Shown: one piece after another, positions 44,980-54,114 of the stretch | Layout of the letters: every line of letters begins with the position of its first letter | How positions within the stretch are numbered: the stretch's first letter is position 1 | DNA from: Sphingobacteriales bacterium 50-39 | Lineage (GTDB): Bacteria > Bacteroidota > Bacteroidia > Chitinophagales > Chitinophagaceae | Direction: 5' to 3' | Assembly: GCA_001898505.1 (NCBI GenBank) | Contig: MKTZ01000001.1 | Span: 868,001 to 932,000 of the forward strand | DNA length: 64,000 nt | Translations under genes and position numbers: made by a program | The notes under the pieces: model-generated | Seen by the model: the letters and a program-made list of their open reading frames with translations, nothing else | Told to the model about the DNA's origin: nothing | Databases searched by the model: none

Positions 44980-47900
44980 CCGCATTGAGGAAGATGCTGG
45001 CCTTTGCATTGGTCATTTCCAGTTCGGCGTCGAGTACATTGCGCTGGGCTGTGATCACTTCTAAATACGAGGCCCTTCCTACCAGGTAGAGGTCGTTGGC
45101 TACCGACACTGCATTGTTCAGCGATGCTACTTCCTGTTGCTTCAGCTCATAGAATTGCTGATAATTCTCCATTCCTTTGAGGCTGTTGGTCACTTCGCGG
45201 AAGCTGTTCAGGATGGCCTTTTGATAGGTGTATAGCGCCTGGCGTCCTTCAGCGATGCTGCGGGCATAATCAGCCTTGATAGCCTTTCTGTTGAATATAG
45301 GGGCCGTCAGACCACCTGAAAGCCCATAGGCTATAGAGCCCGGGTTGAACAGGAGGGCTGTCCTGAAGGCATTGTATCCCGTGTAGGCCGAAAGGTTCAG
45401 GGAAGGGAAGAAGGCTGCCCTGGCTGCGCGTATGTCTGCGTTGGCTGCCAGCAGTTCGGCTTCCGCCTGTCGTATGTCGGGTCTGTGCAGCAGCAACTGT
45501 GAGGGAATACCTGCTGCGAGTGCTTGCGGCAGGGGCAGCTGGATAATGGATGTATCCCTTTCTATGGGTCGCGTGTAGGCGCCCAGAAGAAAGTTAAGCT
45601 GCGTCTCTGTTTCCGTGATCTGCTGCGCGTTGGTGTAAAGCAGGCTGCGCGTATTCAACAGCTGCGCCTGGAATTGTTGTACGGCCAACTCCGTGGCTCT
45701 GCCGCCCAGCTTTTGGGCCTGCACGATCTCCAGCGCATTCGCCTGTAATTGGGCGTTCTTATGAAGGATGGCCTGCTGTCTGTCCAGCGCCAGCAGTTGA
45801 TAGTATAAGGTAGCTACCTGTGCGATCAGTTCCGTGGTCACCATGCGATAGCCTTCCCTGCTCGCCAGGAATCGTGACAAGGCGGCTGCTTTGCGGCTGC
45901 GCAGCTTGCCCCAGAGATCCACTTCCCAGGAGCTTCTGAAGCCAAGGAAGTAATCGGGAGTGGGGTTGGGTATGTGCTGGTCCTTGTTGATGTCCGGAGA
46001 AAGGTTGGTGTCGAAATTGCCGACGCCGTCCATGGTGTAGTCGCTGTATTTTCTCAGGGCCGCGCCTATCTCTGCGTTGAGGGAGGGGAGCAGGGGGCTC
46101 CGTGTGTATTGCAGGCTGGCGGCGGCGATCTCTGTCTTTTGCAGAGCGGATTGGAGGTCCGGGTTAGCTGCCAGGGCCGTGTCGATGAGCTTTTGCAGGT
46201 ACGGGTCTGAGAAGAACTGTTGTGGTGGGAGAGAAGCGATGTTCGGGGAGTCCACGGCCAGACTGTCTGTGTACGTGGCGGGGAGATCCTGTTTGGGGGT
46301 GATGGTAACGGATTTGTATTGGGAGCAGCCTGTGCCAGCCAGCGCTACGATGATCAGGAGGACTGCGACCGTGGGTTGTAATTTGCGTTTGGCGCGGCGC
46401 TCGCCGAAAGTAGCAAAGATGACATAGAGACCCGGGATGATGATCAGGCCGAAGATAGTGCCGAAGAGCATGCCGCCTGCCGCGGCGGTCCCGATGCTGC
46501 GATTGCCCATGGCGCCTGCTCCGCTGGCGATGCATAAGGGTATTAACCCTGCGATGAAGGCCAGGGAGGTCATGAGGATGGGGCGTAGCCGGGAGTGTGC
46601 CCCTTCGGCTGCTGCCTTCAGGACGGGGATGCCTTCCTTCTGGCGATGGATAGCGAATTCCACGATAAGGATGGCGTTCTTACCCAGCAGGCCGATGAGC
46701 ATTACCAGCGCCACCTGTGCGTAGATATTATTCTCCAGTCCAACCATCTTTAGCAGCAGGAAGGCGCCGAAGATGCCCGTGGGTAAAGAAAGGATGACCG
46801 GCATGGGGAGCAGGAAACTCTCGTATTGGGCGGCCAGCAACAGATAAACAAAAAGCAGACAGATAAGGAAGATGTATATCGCCTGATCCCCCGAGAGGAT
46901 CTGTTCGCGGGTCATACCCGACCATTGAAAGACGTAGCCTTTTGGCAATTTTTCTCCCGCGCGGCGGATGGCGTCGATGGCGTCCCCGCTGCTGTAGCCG
47001 GGAGTTGCGTCGCCGGTGATCATGGCAGAAGTATACATATTATAACGGGTGATCTGTTCTGCGCCTTGTATGCGCTGCATTTTTATAAAAGTGGAGAAGG
47101 GCACCATTTCGCCTTTGGCATTCTTGATCTGCAGCTTTAACACGTCTTCCGGCTTGGTCCTGTATTCGGGCGAGGACTGTACCATCACTTTGTACATCTG
47201 GCCAAAGCGGATGAAGTTGGACGTGTAGTAGCTGCCTACCAGGGATTGAAGAGTGGACATCGCCTCATCGATGGTGATGCCTTTTTGCGCTGCCACTGCC
47301 TGGTCCACGCTGATCATATATTGCGGGAAGGTGGGATCGAAGGTGGTGAAGGCTCCCTCGACTTCGGGGGATTTGTTCAGGTCCTCTATGAAGTTCTTCA
47401 CTACCCCTGCTGTTCTTTGGAGATCGGGGTTACCCGTACGGTCCAGCACCTGTATCTCGAAGCCACTGGCATTACCGAATCCCGGTACCGTAGGCGGCGG
47501 GAAGAATTGTATGGTGGCGTCGGCGATATTGCGGGTCCTGTCCTCCAGGCTTCGGATGACGTCGCGGACGGATTCCTTACGATGGTCCCACCCTTTCAGA
47601 TTGATCATGGCCATACCATAGGAGGCGCCTGCCACTTCGTTGACCAGGCTGTAGCCAGAGAGCGTGGAGACAGACTCGATGGAGGATATGTCTTTCGTTT
47701 GCTGTTGTACCTCTGCTAGCACTGCCTCTGTTCTTTCCACTGTGGAGCCAGCTGGAGTAGTTACATTAACCAGTATCTGTCCCTGGTCCTCTGTGGGGAT
47801 GAACCCCGAAGGCAGGAGTGTGTTGATGCCCCAGGCCGCGATGAAGAAGAAAGTAAGGAGTACCAGGGTGACGACGCGGCGTGCGGCGATCTTGTTGATG

Positions 47901-49492
47901 AGCCGGGTGTAGCTATGCGAGAGCGCATCGTAGCGACGATTGAAGGAACGGAAGAAGCTGGGTAGAAGGCCTTTTCGTGGCTTTTGATCGTGCTTTAGCA
48001 GGATGGCACAGAGGGCCGGTGTGAGGGTCACCGCGTTGATGCCGGAGATGACGATGGAGATCGCCAGGGTAAGGGAGAACTGGCGGTAGAAGACCCCAAC
48101 AGGGCCGGACATGAATGCTACCGGTACGAACACTGCCGACATGACCAGGGTGATCGCGATAATGGCCCTGCTAATCTCGCTCATGGCTGCGATAGTAGCC
48201 GGCATGGCCGCCATATGGTGTTCTGTCATCTTGACGTGCACCGCTTCCACCACTACGATGGCGTTATCGACCACGATACCGATGGCCAATACCAGGGCAA
48301 AGAGGGTGAGGAGGTTGATCGAGAAGCCCATCATCTGCATAAAGAAGAGGGTGCCGATGAGGGCAACAGGGACTGCGAGGGCCGGGATGAGCGTCGAACG
48401 AAAGTCCTGTAAAAAGATGTAGACGACGATGAAGACGAGTATAAAGGCCTCTACCAGCGTACGGAGCACTTCATGGATCGAGGCGTCCAGGAAGCGGGAT
48501 ACATCGTAGTTGATATTGTAGCTCATCCCGGATGGGAAGGAGGTTTTTTTCAGTTCCTCCATCTTTGCTTTTATATTGTTGATGACCTCCCGGGCATTGG
48601 AGCCGGGGCGTTGTTTGATCATGATGGAGGCCGAAGGTCTTCCGTCCGTATTGGAGACCATGCTATAGGTGAGAGAGCCGAACTCCACGTCGGCAATTTC
48701 CTTTAGCTTGAGGACAGAGCCGTTGTCATCTGCCCGGATGACGATGTTCTCGTACTGGGAGGGTTCGAAGAACTTGCCAGTGTAGCGGAGTACGTACTGA
48801 AGGGCTTGCGGGGAACGGTCCGAGCTAAGACCCGTCTTGCCGGGGGCGGCTTCTACGTTCTGGCTGCGGATGGCTTTGATGACGTCCTCGGTGCCTACGT
48901 GATAGGCCATCATTCTGTCTGGTTTTAGCCATACCCGCATGGAGTATTCCTTGGCGCCCATGATCTCGACGAGACCGACGCCATTGATGCGTTTGAGCTC
49001 CTGGAGGATATTGATGTCCGTGAAGTTATAAATGAATTTTTCATCCAGGGTGCTGTCTGTGCTCATGATATTGAGGTACATGAGCATGGCGTTGACCTCT
49101 TTCTCCGTGGTGACACCTGCGCGGATCACTTCTTCCGGCAGTTCGTCGATGACCGTGGCCACGCGATTCTGAACGCTGACTGCAGCGACGTCGGGATCTG
49201 TTTCCACATTGAAATAGATATTGATGACCGTGAGCCCATCGTTGCTACAGACCGTCGACATATAGGTCATGCCCGGTACGCCGTTGATGGCTCTTTCCAG
49301 CGGGGTAGCGACCGCCTTGGTACAGACATCGGCGTTGGCGCCTGTGTAGTTGGCGGTGACCTTGACGGACGGCGGGACGATGTCGGGGAATTGTGTTATG
49401 GGCAGACCGACCAGCGCGAGTATACCCAACAGTACAATGATCAAAGAGATGACCAGCGACAAGACCGGTCGCCGAATAAATATATTGAACAT
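44942..49492 (-). CDS. RND (HAE1) efflux pump fused to a NodT/TolC-type outer-membrane factor
   Basis: One 1516-residue reading frame. Residues 1-1030 are a complete AcrB-like pump (IFIRRPVLSLVISLIIVL, GIVVDNAIVVVEAV in TM4 with the proton-relay acids, MLIGLLGKNAILIVEF, then the last TM helix ending LYVIFATFGERRAKRK). Residues 1040-1055 form a hydrophobic segment (TVAVLLIIVALAGTG) ending at C1056, a lipobox-like site. Residues 1056-1516 are a full outer-membrane factor with the paired OEP repeats (RRPDIRQAEAEL-like HRPDIRQAEAELLAANADI, AARAAFFPSLNLSAY, ITAQRNVLDAELE). There is no stop, frame shift or in-frame ATG/GTG/TTG near the junction. It could be a tethered fusion or a precursor cleaved by lipoprotein signal peptidase. 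The adaptor gene lies nine bases upstream. Confidence 0.92.
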   Translation of the reverse strand: MFNIFIRRPVLSLVISLIIVLLGILALVGLPITQFPDIVPPSVKVTANYTGANADVCTKAVATPLERAINGVPGMTYMSTVCSNDGLTVINIYFNVETDPDVAAVSVQNRVATVIDELPEEVIRAGVTTEKEVNAMLMYLNIMSTDSTLDEKFIYNFTDINILQELKRINGVGLVEIMGAKEYSMRVWLKPDRMMAYHVGTEDVIKAIRSQNVEAAPGKTGLSSDRSPQALQYVLRYTGKFFEPSQYENIVIRADDNGSVLKLKEIADVEFGSLTYSMVSNTDGRPSASIMIKQRPGSNAREVINNIKAKMEELKKTSFPSGMSYNINYDVSRFLDASIHEVLRTLVEAFILVFIVVYIFLQDFRSTLIPALAVPVALIGTLFFMQMMGFSINLLTLFALVLAIGIVVDNAIVVVEAVHVKMTEHHMAAMPATIAAMSEISRAIIAITLVMSAVFVPVAFMSGPVGVFYRQFSLTLAISIVISGINAVTLTPALCAILLKHDQKPRKGLLPSFFRSFNRRYDALSHSYTRLINKIAARRVVTLVLLTFFFIAAWGINTLLPSGFIPTEDQGQILVNVTTPAGSTVERTEAVLAEVQQQTKDISSIESVSTLSGYSLVNEVAGASYGMAMINLKGWDHRKESVRDVIRSLEDRTRNIADATIQFFPPPTVPGFGNASGFEIQVLDRTGNPDLQRTAGVVKNFIEDLNKSPEVEGAFTTFDPTFPQYMISVDQAVAAQKGITIDEAMSTLQSLVGSYYTSNFIRFGQMYKVMVQSSPEYRTKPEDVLKLQIKNAKGEMVPFSTFIKMQRIQGAEQITRYNMYTSAMITGDATPGYSSGDAIDAIRRAGEKLPKGYVFQWSGMTREQILSGDQAIYIFLICLLFVYLLLAAQYESFLLPMPVILSLPTGIFGAFLLLKMVGLENNIYAQVALVMLIGLLGKNAILIVEFAIHRQKEGIPVLKAAAEGAHSRLRPILMTSLAFIAGLIPLCIASGAGAMGNRSIGTAAAGGMLFGTIFGLIIIPGLYVIFATFGERRAKRKLQPTVAVLLIIVALAGTGCSQYKSVTITPKQDLPATYTDSLAVDSPNIASLPPQQFFSDPYLQKLIDTALAANPDLQSALQKTEIAAASLQYTRSPLLPSLNAEIGAALRKYSDYTMDGVGNFDTNLSPDINKDQHIPNPTPDYFLGFRSSWEVDLWGKLRSRKAAALSRFLASREGYRMVTTELIAQVATLYYQLLALDRQQAILHKNAQLQANALEIVQAQKLGGRATELAVQQFQAQLLNTRSLLYTNAQQITETETQLNFLLGAYTRPIERDTSIIQLPLPQALAAGIPSQLLLHRPDIRQAEAELLAANADIRAARAAFFPSLNLSAYTGYNAFRTALLFNPGSIAYGLSGGLTAPIFNRKAIKADYARSIAEGRQALYTYQKAILNSFREVTNSLKGMENYQQFYELKQQEVASLNNAVSVANDLYLVGRASYLEVITAQRNVLDAELEMTNAKASIFLNAVNLYRSVGGGWR

Positions 49493-49501
49493 GCGTTTTC
49501 T

Positions 49502-50653
49502 TTATAGGTTGATATTTGTCGTCCTGGGTTTGATGACCATGCCTTCCCGAACATTCTGGGCGCCCTCGTAGAGTATCCTGTCGGAGGGGTGCAGCCCTTG
49601 TTTGACAATATAATAATGGGAGAACCTTGTGAGGGGTTCGAAGCTTTGCATATGCAGCTTGTTATCCTTATCGACCAGATAGACATAGCTTTTGTCCTGG
49701 ATATCGAATACCGAGCGTTGCGGTACGAGCAGCACGCTGTCCGCCCGGGTGGATATGTAGAGCCTGGCCGTGGCGCCGTGCCGCAGCAGCAGCTGTGGGT
49801 TGGGGAAGCGGGCACGAAAGTCGATGGAGCCTGTGGTTTGTTCTATCTCACCTTCTACCGTCTCGATGATACCTGTGTAGGGGTAACTACTTCCGTCGGC
49901 CAGGACTAATTTCACTTTGTCGTTGGGGATTCCATGACTAGGTTGTCCTGTACTGTCATGCCCTTGTCCGGTCAGGTGGCGGGTGCGCTGATATTGCAGG
50001 TATTCGTTCTCGGGGAAACTGAAGTAGGCGTACATGGCGCTGATGTCCGACAGGCTGGTGAGGAGGGTTCCTTCATCGATGAGGCTTCCCGGTTTGAGGG
50101 GGATGCGGTCGATGAGTCCATCGAAGGGTGCGCGGACGGCGGTGTACGAGAGATGGTTCTCCGCGCTGGTGACCGAGGATCGGGCTTCTTCTATGTTGGC
50201 CTTGTCGGCTGCGAGTCTGGCTTTTGCCACTTCGAGCTCGGAGGGGACTACTACATGTCTGTCCACCAGGAGCTGTACTCTTTCTACTTCCAATTGAGTG
50301 GCCCTGGCCGCGGCCTCTGCATTCTGGAGGGCAGCGTGGGCTTTTGAGAGAGCAGTTTTGTATTCGTCGTCATTGATCTTAAAGAGGAGCTGGCCTTTTT
50401 TTACCAGCCTGCCTTCGTCTATATATATGCCTTCGAGGAAGCCCTTTACGCGGGCCCGGATCTCTACATTCTTTATGGCCTGGATATCTGCTACATAGGC
50501 TGTCTGTAATACGGTGTCTTTACCGGCGAGGGTGATGACCGGGAGCTGGAGGGTATCCTGTTTGCTGTTTTGTCCGCCGTAGGATGAGCAGCCTGTTTGG
50601 GAAAGGCCCGCCAGCAGCAGCAACAGCCAACCCAACAATATGTTTTTTTTCAT
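49502..50653 (-). CDS. RND efflux periplasmic adaptor (AcrA/MFP family) lipoprotein
   Basis: A 383-residue lipoprotein (SQTGCSSY, Cys22) forming the periplasmic link of the pump. The barrel-sandwich halves are clear: VEIRARVKGFLEGIYIDEG and YTAVRAPFDGLIDRIPLKPG, flanking the coiled-coil hairpin about residues 95-165 (LSKAHAALQNAEAAARATQ, KARLAADKANIEEA). It precedes the pump fusion in one operon. Substrates (drugs, bile-like compounds or other hydrophobic molecules) cannot be named from sequence. Confidence 0.94.
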   Translation of the reverse strand: MKKNILLGWLLLLLAGLSQTGCSSYGGQNSKQDTLQLPVITLAGKDTVLQTAYVADIQAIKNVEIRARVKGFLEGIYIDEGRLVKKGQLLFKINDDEYKTALSKAHAALQNAEAAARATQLEVERVQLLVDRHVVVPSELEVAKARLAADKANIEEARSSVTSAENHLSYTAVRAPFDGLIDRIPLKPGSLIDEGTLLTSLSDISAMYAYFSFPENEYLQYQRTRHLTGQGHDSTGQPSHGIPNDKVKLVLADGSSYPYTGIIETVEGEIEQTTGSIDFRARFPNPQLLLRHGATARLYISTRADSVLLVPQRSVFDIQDKSYVYLVDKDNKLHMQSFEPLTRFSHYYIVKQGLHPSDRILYEGAQNVREGMVIKPRTTNINL

Positions 50654-50735
50654 AACATTTAATACGTTGTGTAATGAGAGGGCCGGAAACGAACCTTTGG
50701 TCCGTCCGGATGAGATAAGAGTGAGGATGACAGGA

Positions 50736-51134
50736 TCAGAATAGGTTGAGCCGGAAGAGGAAATTATAATAGGTGGGGAGGCAGGCTTTATGAACCTGGT
50801 AGTTGCCGTATTCTGTGGGCGTCTGCTCCGGGATAAATAGTGCGTTATAGATAGCAGGCTGTGGCGCCTGTACGCTGTAAGAAAGGGAGCGGTATACGAA
50901 ATGACTGTGGCGGTCTTTGAGCTTTAGCGGGGTTTTCCCATCCTCATCGGCGCCGTCGTCCTGCATTTGCTGGATAAGGAAGTCCAGGAGGGTGCCGGAA
51001 CCCGTGTAGGGGTCTTCTTCTACTACTCCGGGCCGGCCATTACTGCTACCAAAGATATCACCTGCGTTGAAACAGAAGATAATATTTAAGAGGCAAATGG
51101 CGGTGAATGAAAATATTCCTTTCTTCCAAGTCAT
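50736..51134 (-). CDS. Small secreted hypothetical protein upstream of efflux operon
   Basis: A 132-residue protein with an N-terminal signal-like segment (GIFSFTAICLLNIIFCFNAG), a charged middle (QDDGADEDGKTPLKLKDRHSH) and an aromatic C-terminus (LPTYYNFLFRLNLF). It lies 82 bases upstream of the adaptor on the same strand and probably heads the operon. No domain recognised; it may be an envelope factor linked to the efflux system. Confidence 0.65.
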   Translation of the reverse strand: MTWKKGIFSFTAICLLNIIFCFNAGDIFGSSNGRPGVVEEDPYTGSGTLLDFLIQQMQDDGADEDGKTPLKLKDRHSHFVYRSLSYSVQAPQPAIYNALFIPEQTPTEYGNYQVHKACLPTYYNFLFRLNLF

Positions 51135-51187
51135 GCAACCACAAAGTTAACAAAAAAATGTCGACTCTGCTTAGTATCTTGTAAACC

Positions 51188-52816
51188 ATGCGATGGATCT
51201 CCTTTGGTGGGTTAAGCTTGATAATCCTATCATTTTCATCTGTCCGGGCGCAGTCTCCCAGGGAACTGACGTTCGACTACAGACAGCAGGGCGATTCATT
51301 AGTTCCAACCTGGTCATATTTTGGATATGACGAACCTAATTACACGTATCAGCCGGATGGAAAGAAGCTGTTGTCCGAACTGGCGGCGCTGAGCCCTGTG
51401 TCTGTTTATGTACGATGTCACAATCTGCTGACCACCGGGGATGGATCATTTGCTTTGAAATGGGGTTCTACCAATGTGTATACGGAAGATGCGGCGGGAC
51501 ATCCTGTCTATGACTGGCATATCGTGGACAGCATCTTCGACACATATGTACAGCGGGGTATGCGCCCTTTGGCGGAAATAGGTTTTATGCCCGAAGCGTT
51601 ATCCACCCACCCACATCCCTATCGTCATCACTGGAAGCCCGGCGTATCGTATGACAGCATATATACCGGCTGGGCCTATCCGCCCGGTGACTATGTAAAG
51701 TGGGAGGAGCTGGTGTATCAGTGGGTGCGTCATTGTGTAGGGCGATATGGGGAGAAGGAGGTGAGCACCTGGCTGTGGGAAGTATGGAACGAGCCGAACA
51801 TATCATATTGGAAGGGTACCCGTGAAGAATATTATTCCCTTTATGATCATGCCGCTATCGCAGTTAAACGAGCTTTGCCTGCGGCGCATGTTGGCGGCCC
51901 GGCTACTACGGGTCCGGGATGGGACAAGGCAGCGGAATGGCTTGGTAGTTTCCTGGCGCATTGTAACGAAGGAAAAAATTATGCTACGGGAGGGAGGGGG
52001 GCGCCGTTGGATTTTATCAGCTGGCATGCGAAAGGGAGTCCCCGGCTGGTGGATGGGCATGTGCGGATGAATATGGCTCCGCAGCTAAAGGATCTCGCCC
52101 GCGGGTTTGCCCTTGTGAGGGGGTCTGCTTTCAAGGACCTGCCTATCTATATTACGGAGTGTGATCCCGAAGGGTGCGCGGCCTGTGGTATGAGTACCAA
52201 CCCGGAGAATGCTTATCGCAACGGCACGATGTATTCCAGCTATACTGCTGCCAGCTTCAGCAGGATATGGGATCTGGCGAGGCAGTATCATGTAAATCTC
52301 AGGGGGGCCATGAGCTGGTCCTTCGAGTTCGAGGGGCAGAAACTGTTCGACGGGTTCAGAGACCTGGCTACCAATGGGATCGACAAACCCGTGCTGAATG
52401 TGTTCCGTATGTATGGGATGATGCGTGGCAGGAGGGTATATTTGAATGGTCCGGACTCATCGGCGATGGCTGTGGCGGGCGACCGGCAGCTGGCGATCAT
52501 GATATGGAACTATACGGACGACGACCTGCCGGGGGAGGCTGTTCCTATGACATTACGGGTGCAGCACCTGCCTCTGGGGCGGGTAAAGCTGGTGCAATTC
52601 TGTATCGATGAAGAGCATAGCAATGCATATGCCGTCTGGAAGAAAATGGGGTCTCCGTCTACTGTCGGCGGCGATACATATCGGAAACTGGAGGAGGCGG
52701 GGAAGCTGGCGATGTTGGCGGCGCCAAAACGGGTGCGCTTATCGAAGGAGGGCGAGACGACGGTAGGTATTGTGCTGCCTGCCCATGCGGTGTCTTTGCT
52801 GGTATGGAAATGGTAA
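51188..52816 (+). CDS. GH39-family secreted glycosidase
   Basis: A 542-residue enzyme with a signal peptide (GGLSLIILSFSSVRAQ). The clan A barrel shows the acid/base E202 in LWEVWNEPNISYW and the nucleophile E324 in IYITECDP, the two signatures of GH39, a family of beta-xylosidases and related exo-glycosidases. The extra pair of Cys in EGCAACGMS is near the active site. A C-terminal beta-sandwich follows (about 440-542). It is in the same direction as the small genes that follow and may act on xylose- or related side chains. Confidence 0.9.
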   Translation: MRWISFGGLSLIILSFSSVRAQSPRELTFDYRQQGDSLVPTWSYFGYDEPNYTYQPDGKKLLSELAALSPVSVYVRCHNLLTTGDGSFALKWGSTNVYTEDAAGHPVYDWHIVDSIFDTYVQRGMRPLAEIGFMPEALSTHPHPYRHHWKPGVSYDSIYTGWAYPPGDYVKWEELVYQWVRHCVGRYGEKEVSTWLWEVWNEPNISYWKGTREEYYSLYDHAAIAVKRALPAAHVGGPATTGPGWDKAAEWLGSFLAHCNEGKNYATGGRGAPLDFISWHAKGSPRLVDGHVRMNMAPQLKDLARGFALVRGSAFKDLPIYITECDPEGCAACGMSTNPENAYRNGTMYSSYTAASFSRIWDLARQYHVNLRGAMSWSFEFEGQKLFDGFRDLATNGIDKPVLNVFRMYGMMRGRRVYLNGPDSSAMAVAGDRQLAIMIWNYTDDDLPGEAVPMTLRVQHLPLGRVKLVQFCIDEEHSNAYAVWKKMGSPSTVGGDTYRKLEEAGKLAMLAAPKRVRLSKEGETTVGIVLPAHAVSLLVWKW

Positions 52817-52871
52817 GGGCGGGGATGCTCCGACCATTGCTTTAATGTAACTTTGGTTTAATATTTAATAA

Positions 52872-53525
52872 ATGAAAGTAGCTGTAATTGGGGCCACTGG
52901 CTTTGTAGGCAAGGCCATCCTCCAAGAACTTTTGGATCGCGACCATACGGTGACAGGCATAGCGCGTCATCCGGAGAAGCTGGGATTCCGGCATCCGGAG
53001 CTGGTGATGAAGGCAGGCGATGTTATGAACGAGGACCAGATAGCGGGGTTGTTAAAAGGGCAGGATGCTGTCATCAGTGCTTATAACCCGGGGTGGACCA
53101 ACCCTAATATTTACAACGATTATATGGAAGGGGCTCCGCATATCCAGGCGGCTGTGAAAAAGGCAGGTGTGAAGCGGTTGATCGTCATTGGCGGGGCGGG
53201 AAGCCTGGAGATAGCGCCGGGCAAGCAATTGGTGGATCAGCCTGATTTTCCGGTCCAGTTCAAGGATGGATCTGCTGCTGCCCGGGATTATCTGGAGATA
53301 TTGAAAAAAGACGATGATCTGGAGTGGACACTCTTCAGCCCTGCTATTCTTATGAATCCTGCCACATCGGGGCGGCGGAGGGGCGTATATCGTACGGCGC
53401 TGAATCAGCCTGTATTCGATATGGATGGGAAAAGTGTGCTATCGGTGGAAGATCTTGCTGTTGCCGTCGTGGATGAATTAGAGAAACCTCAACATATACG
53501 TCAGCGATTTACTGCGGCGTACTGA
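52872..53525 (+). CDS. NAD(P)H-binding atypical SDR (NmrA-like)
   Basis: A 217-residue Rossmann-fold protein beginning MKVAVIGATGFVGKAILQEL, the atypical SDR nucleotide motif GATGFVG, with VKRLIVIGGAGSLEIAPG in the middle. Size and layout match the stress-linked NAD(P)H-binding epimerase-like family rather than a sugar epimerase. No neighbour explains its role. A TAACTTTG -7-like box lies at 52848-52855, 16 bases before the start. Confidence 0.9.
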   Translation: MKVAVIGATGFVGKAILQELLDRDHTVTGIARHPEKLGFRHPELVMKAGDVMNEDQIAGLLKGQDAVISAYNPGWTNPNIYNDYMEGAPHIQAAVKKAGVKRLIVIGGAGSLEIAPGKQLVDQPDFPVQFKDGSAAARDYLEILKKDDDLEWTLFSPAILMNPATSGRRRGVYRTALNQPVFDMDGKSVLSVEDLAVAVVDELEKPQHIRQRFTAAY

Positions 53526-53613
53526 TTTTTACCACTGCCTGATAAAAATCACCGCTTTGGGCTATTTTTTCATGCATGTCAAGCTGTTAATATTGGCGTT
53601 AAATTAACAGACT

Positions 53614-54114
53614 ATGAAATATGCATCTATATGCGCCGGCGTCCTCCTATTATTGGTAACTGCGTGTAAAAAAGGCGATACGGGTCCCAAGGGCCGGGAT
53701 GGCAATGCGAATGTCATACAGCTGAACTACGGTAGCCAGACCTTTACGGGTGTCTGTAGTTTTCCTTTACCGGACTCCATATCACAGGAGATGATCGATT
53801 CGAGCGTGGTATTGGTGTACTATGTCCTTTCCACGGAGGCGCCTACCTCCTGGTATACTGTGCCGGGGCTGGGCAGCGGCGGGTTGTTCGAGACACGGAT
53901 GTTCGTTTACCAGTCCAGTTTAAGCCCGGTGAAGCTGGCGGTGTCGGTGAGGCTGGTGAAGCCGGATGGTACGGGATCGTATGCTACGGCGGTGACCTTC
54001 AGCAAGACACGGATCATTATTATTCCCGCCTCGAAGGTGACGAATGTTGCCAGATATGGGCCGGACCTGGGGCGTTATGATGCGGTGAAAAGCTTTTATG
54101 GACTGGGGGATTGA
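53614..54114 (+). CDS. Lipoprotein with short collagen-like segment, unknown function
   Basis: A 166-residue lipoprotein (VTACKKGDTGPKGRDGNANV): Cys18 lipobox, then two Gly-x-x units followed by an all-beta domain. Similar small lipoproteins with a KKGDTGP start are common in Bacteroidota and are of unknown function. The 3' end overlaps the convergent LacI gene by 19 bases. Confidence 0.8.
   Translation: MKYASICAGVLLLLVTACKKGDTGPKGRDGNANVIQLNYGSQTFTGVCSFPLPDSISQEMIDSSVVLVYYVLSTEAPTSWYTVPGLGSGGLFETRMFVYQSSLSPVKLAVSVRLVKPDGTGSYATAVTFSKTRIIIIPASKVTNVARYGPDLGRYDAVKSFYGLGD

Noticed and set aside
52848-52855. TAACTTTG, a match to the -7 box, before the NAD(P)H-binding protein gene
   Set aside because: Good position but no TTTG or TTG at 19-21 bases upstream; kept only as a remark in the gene entry.
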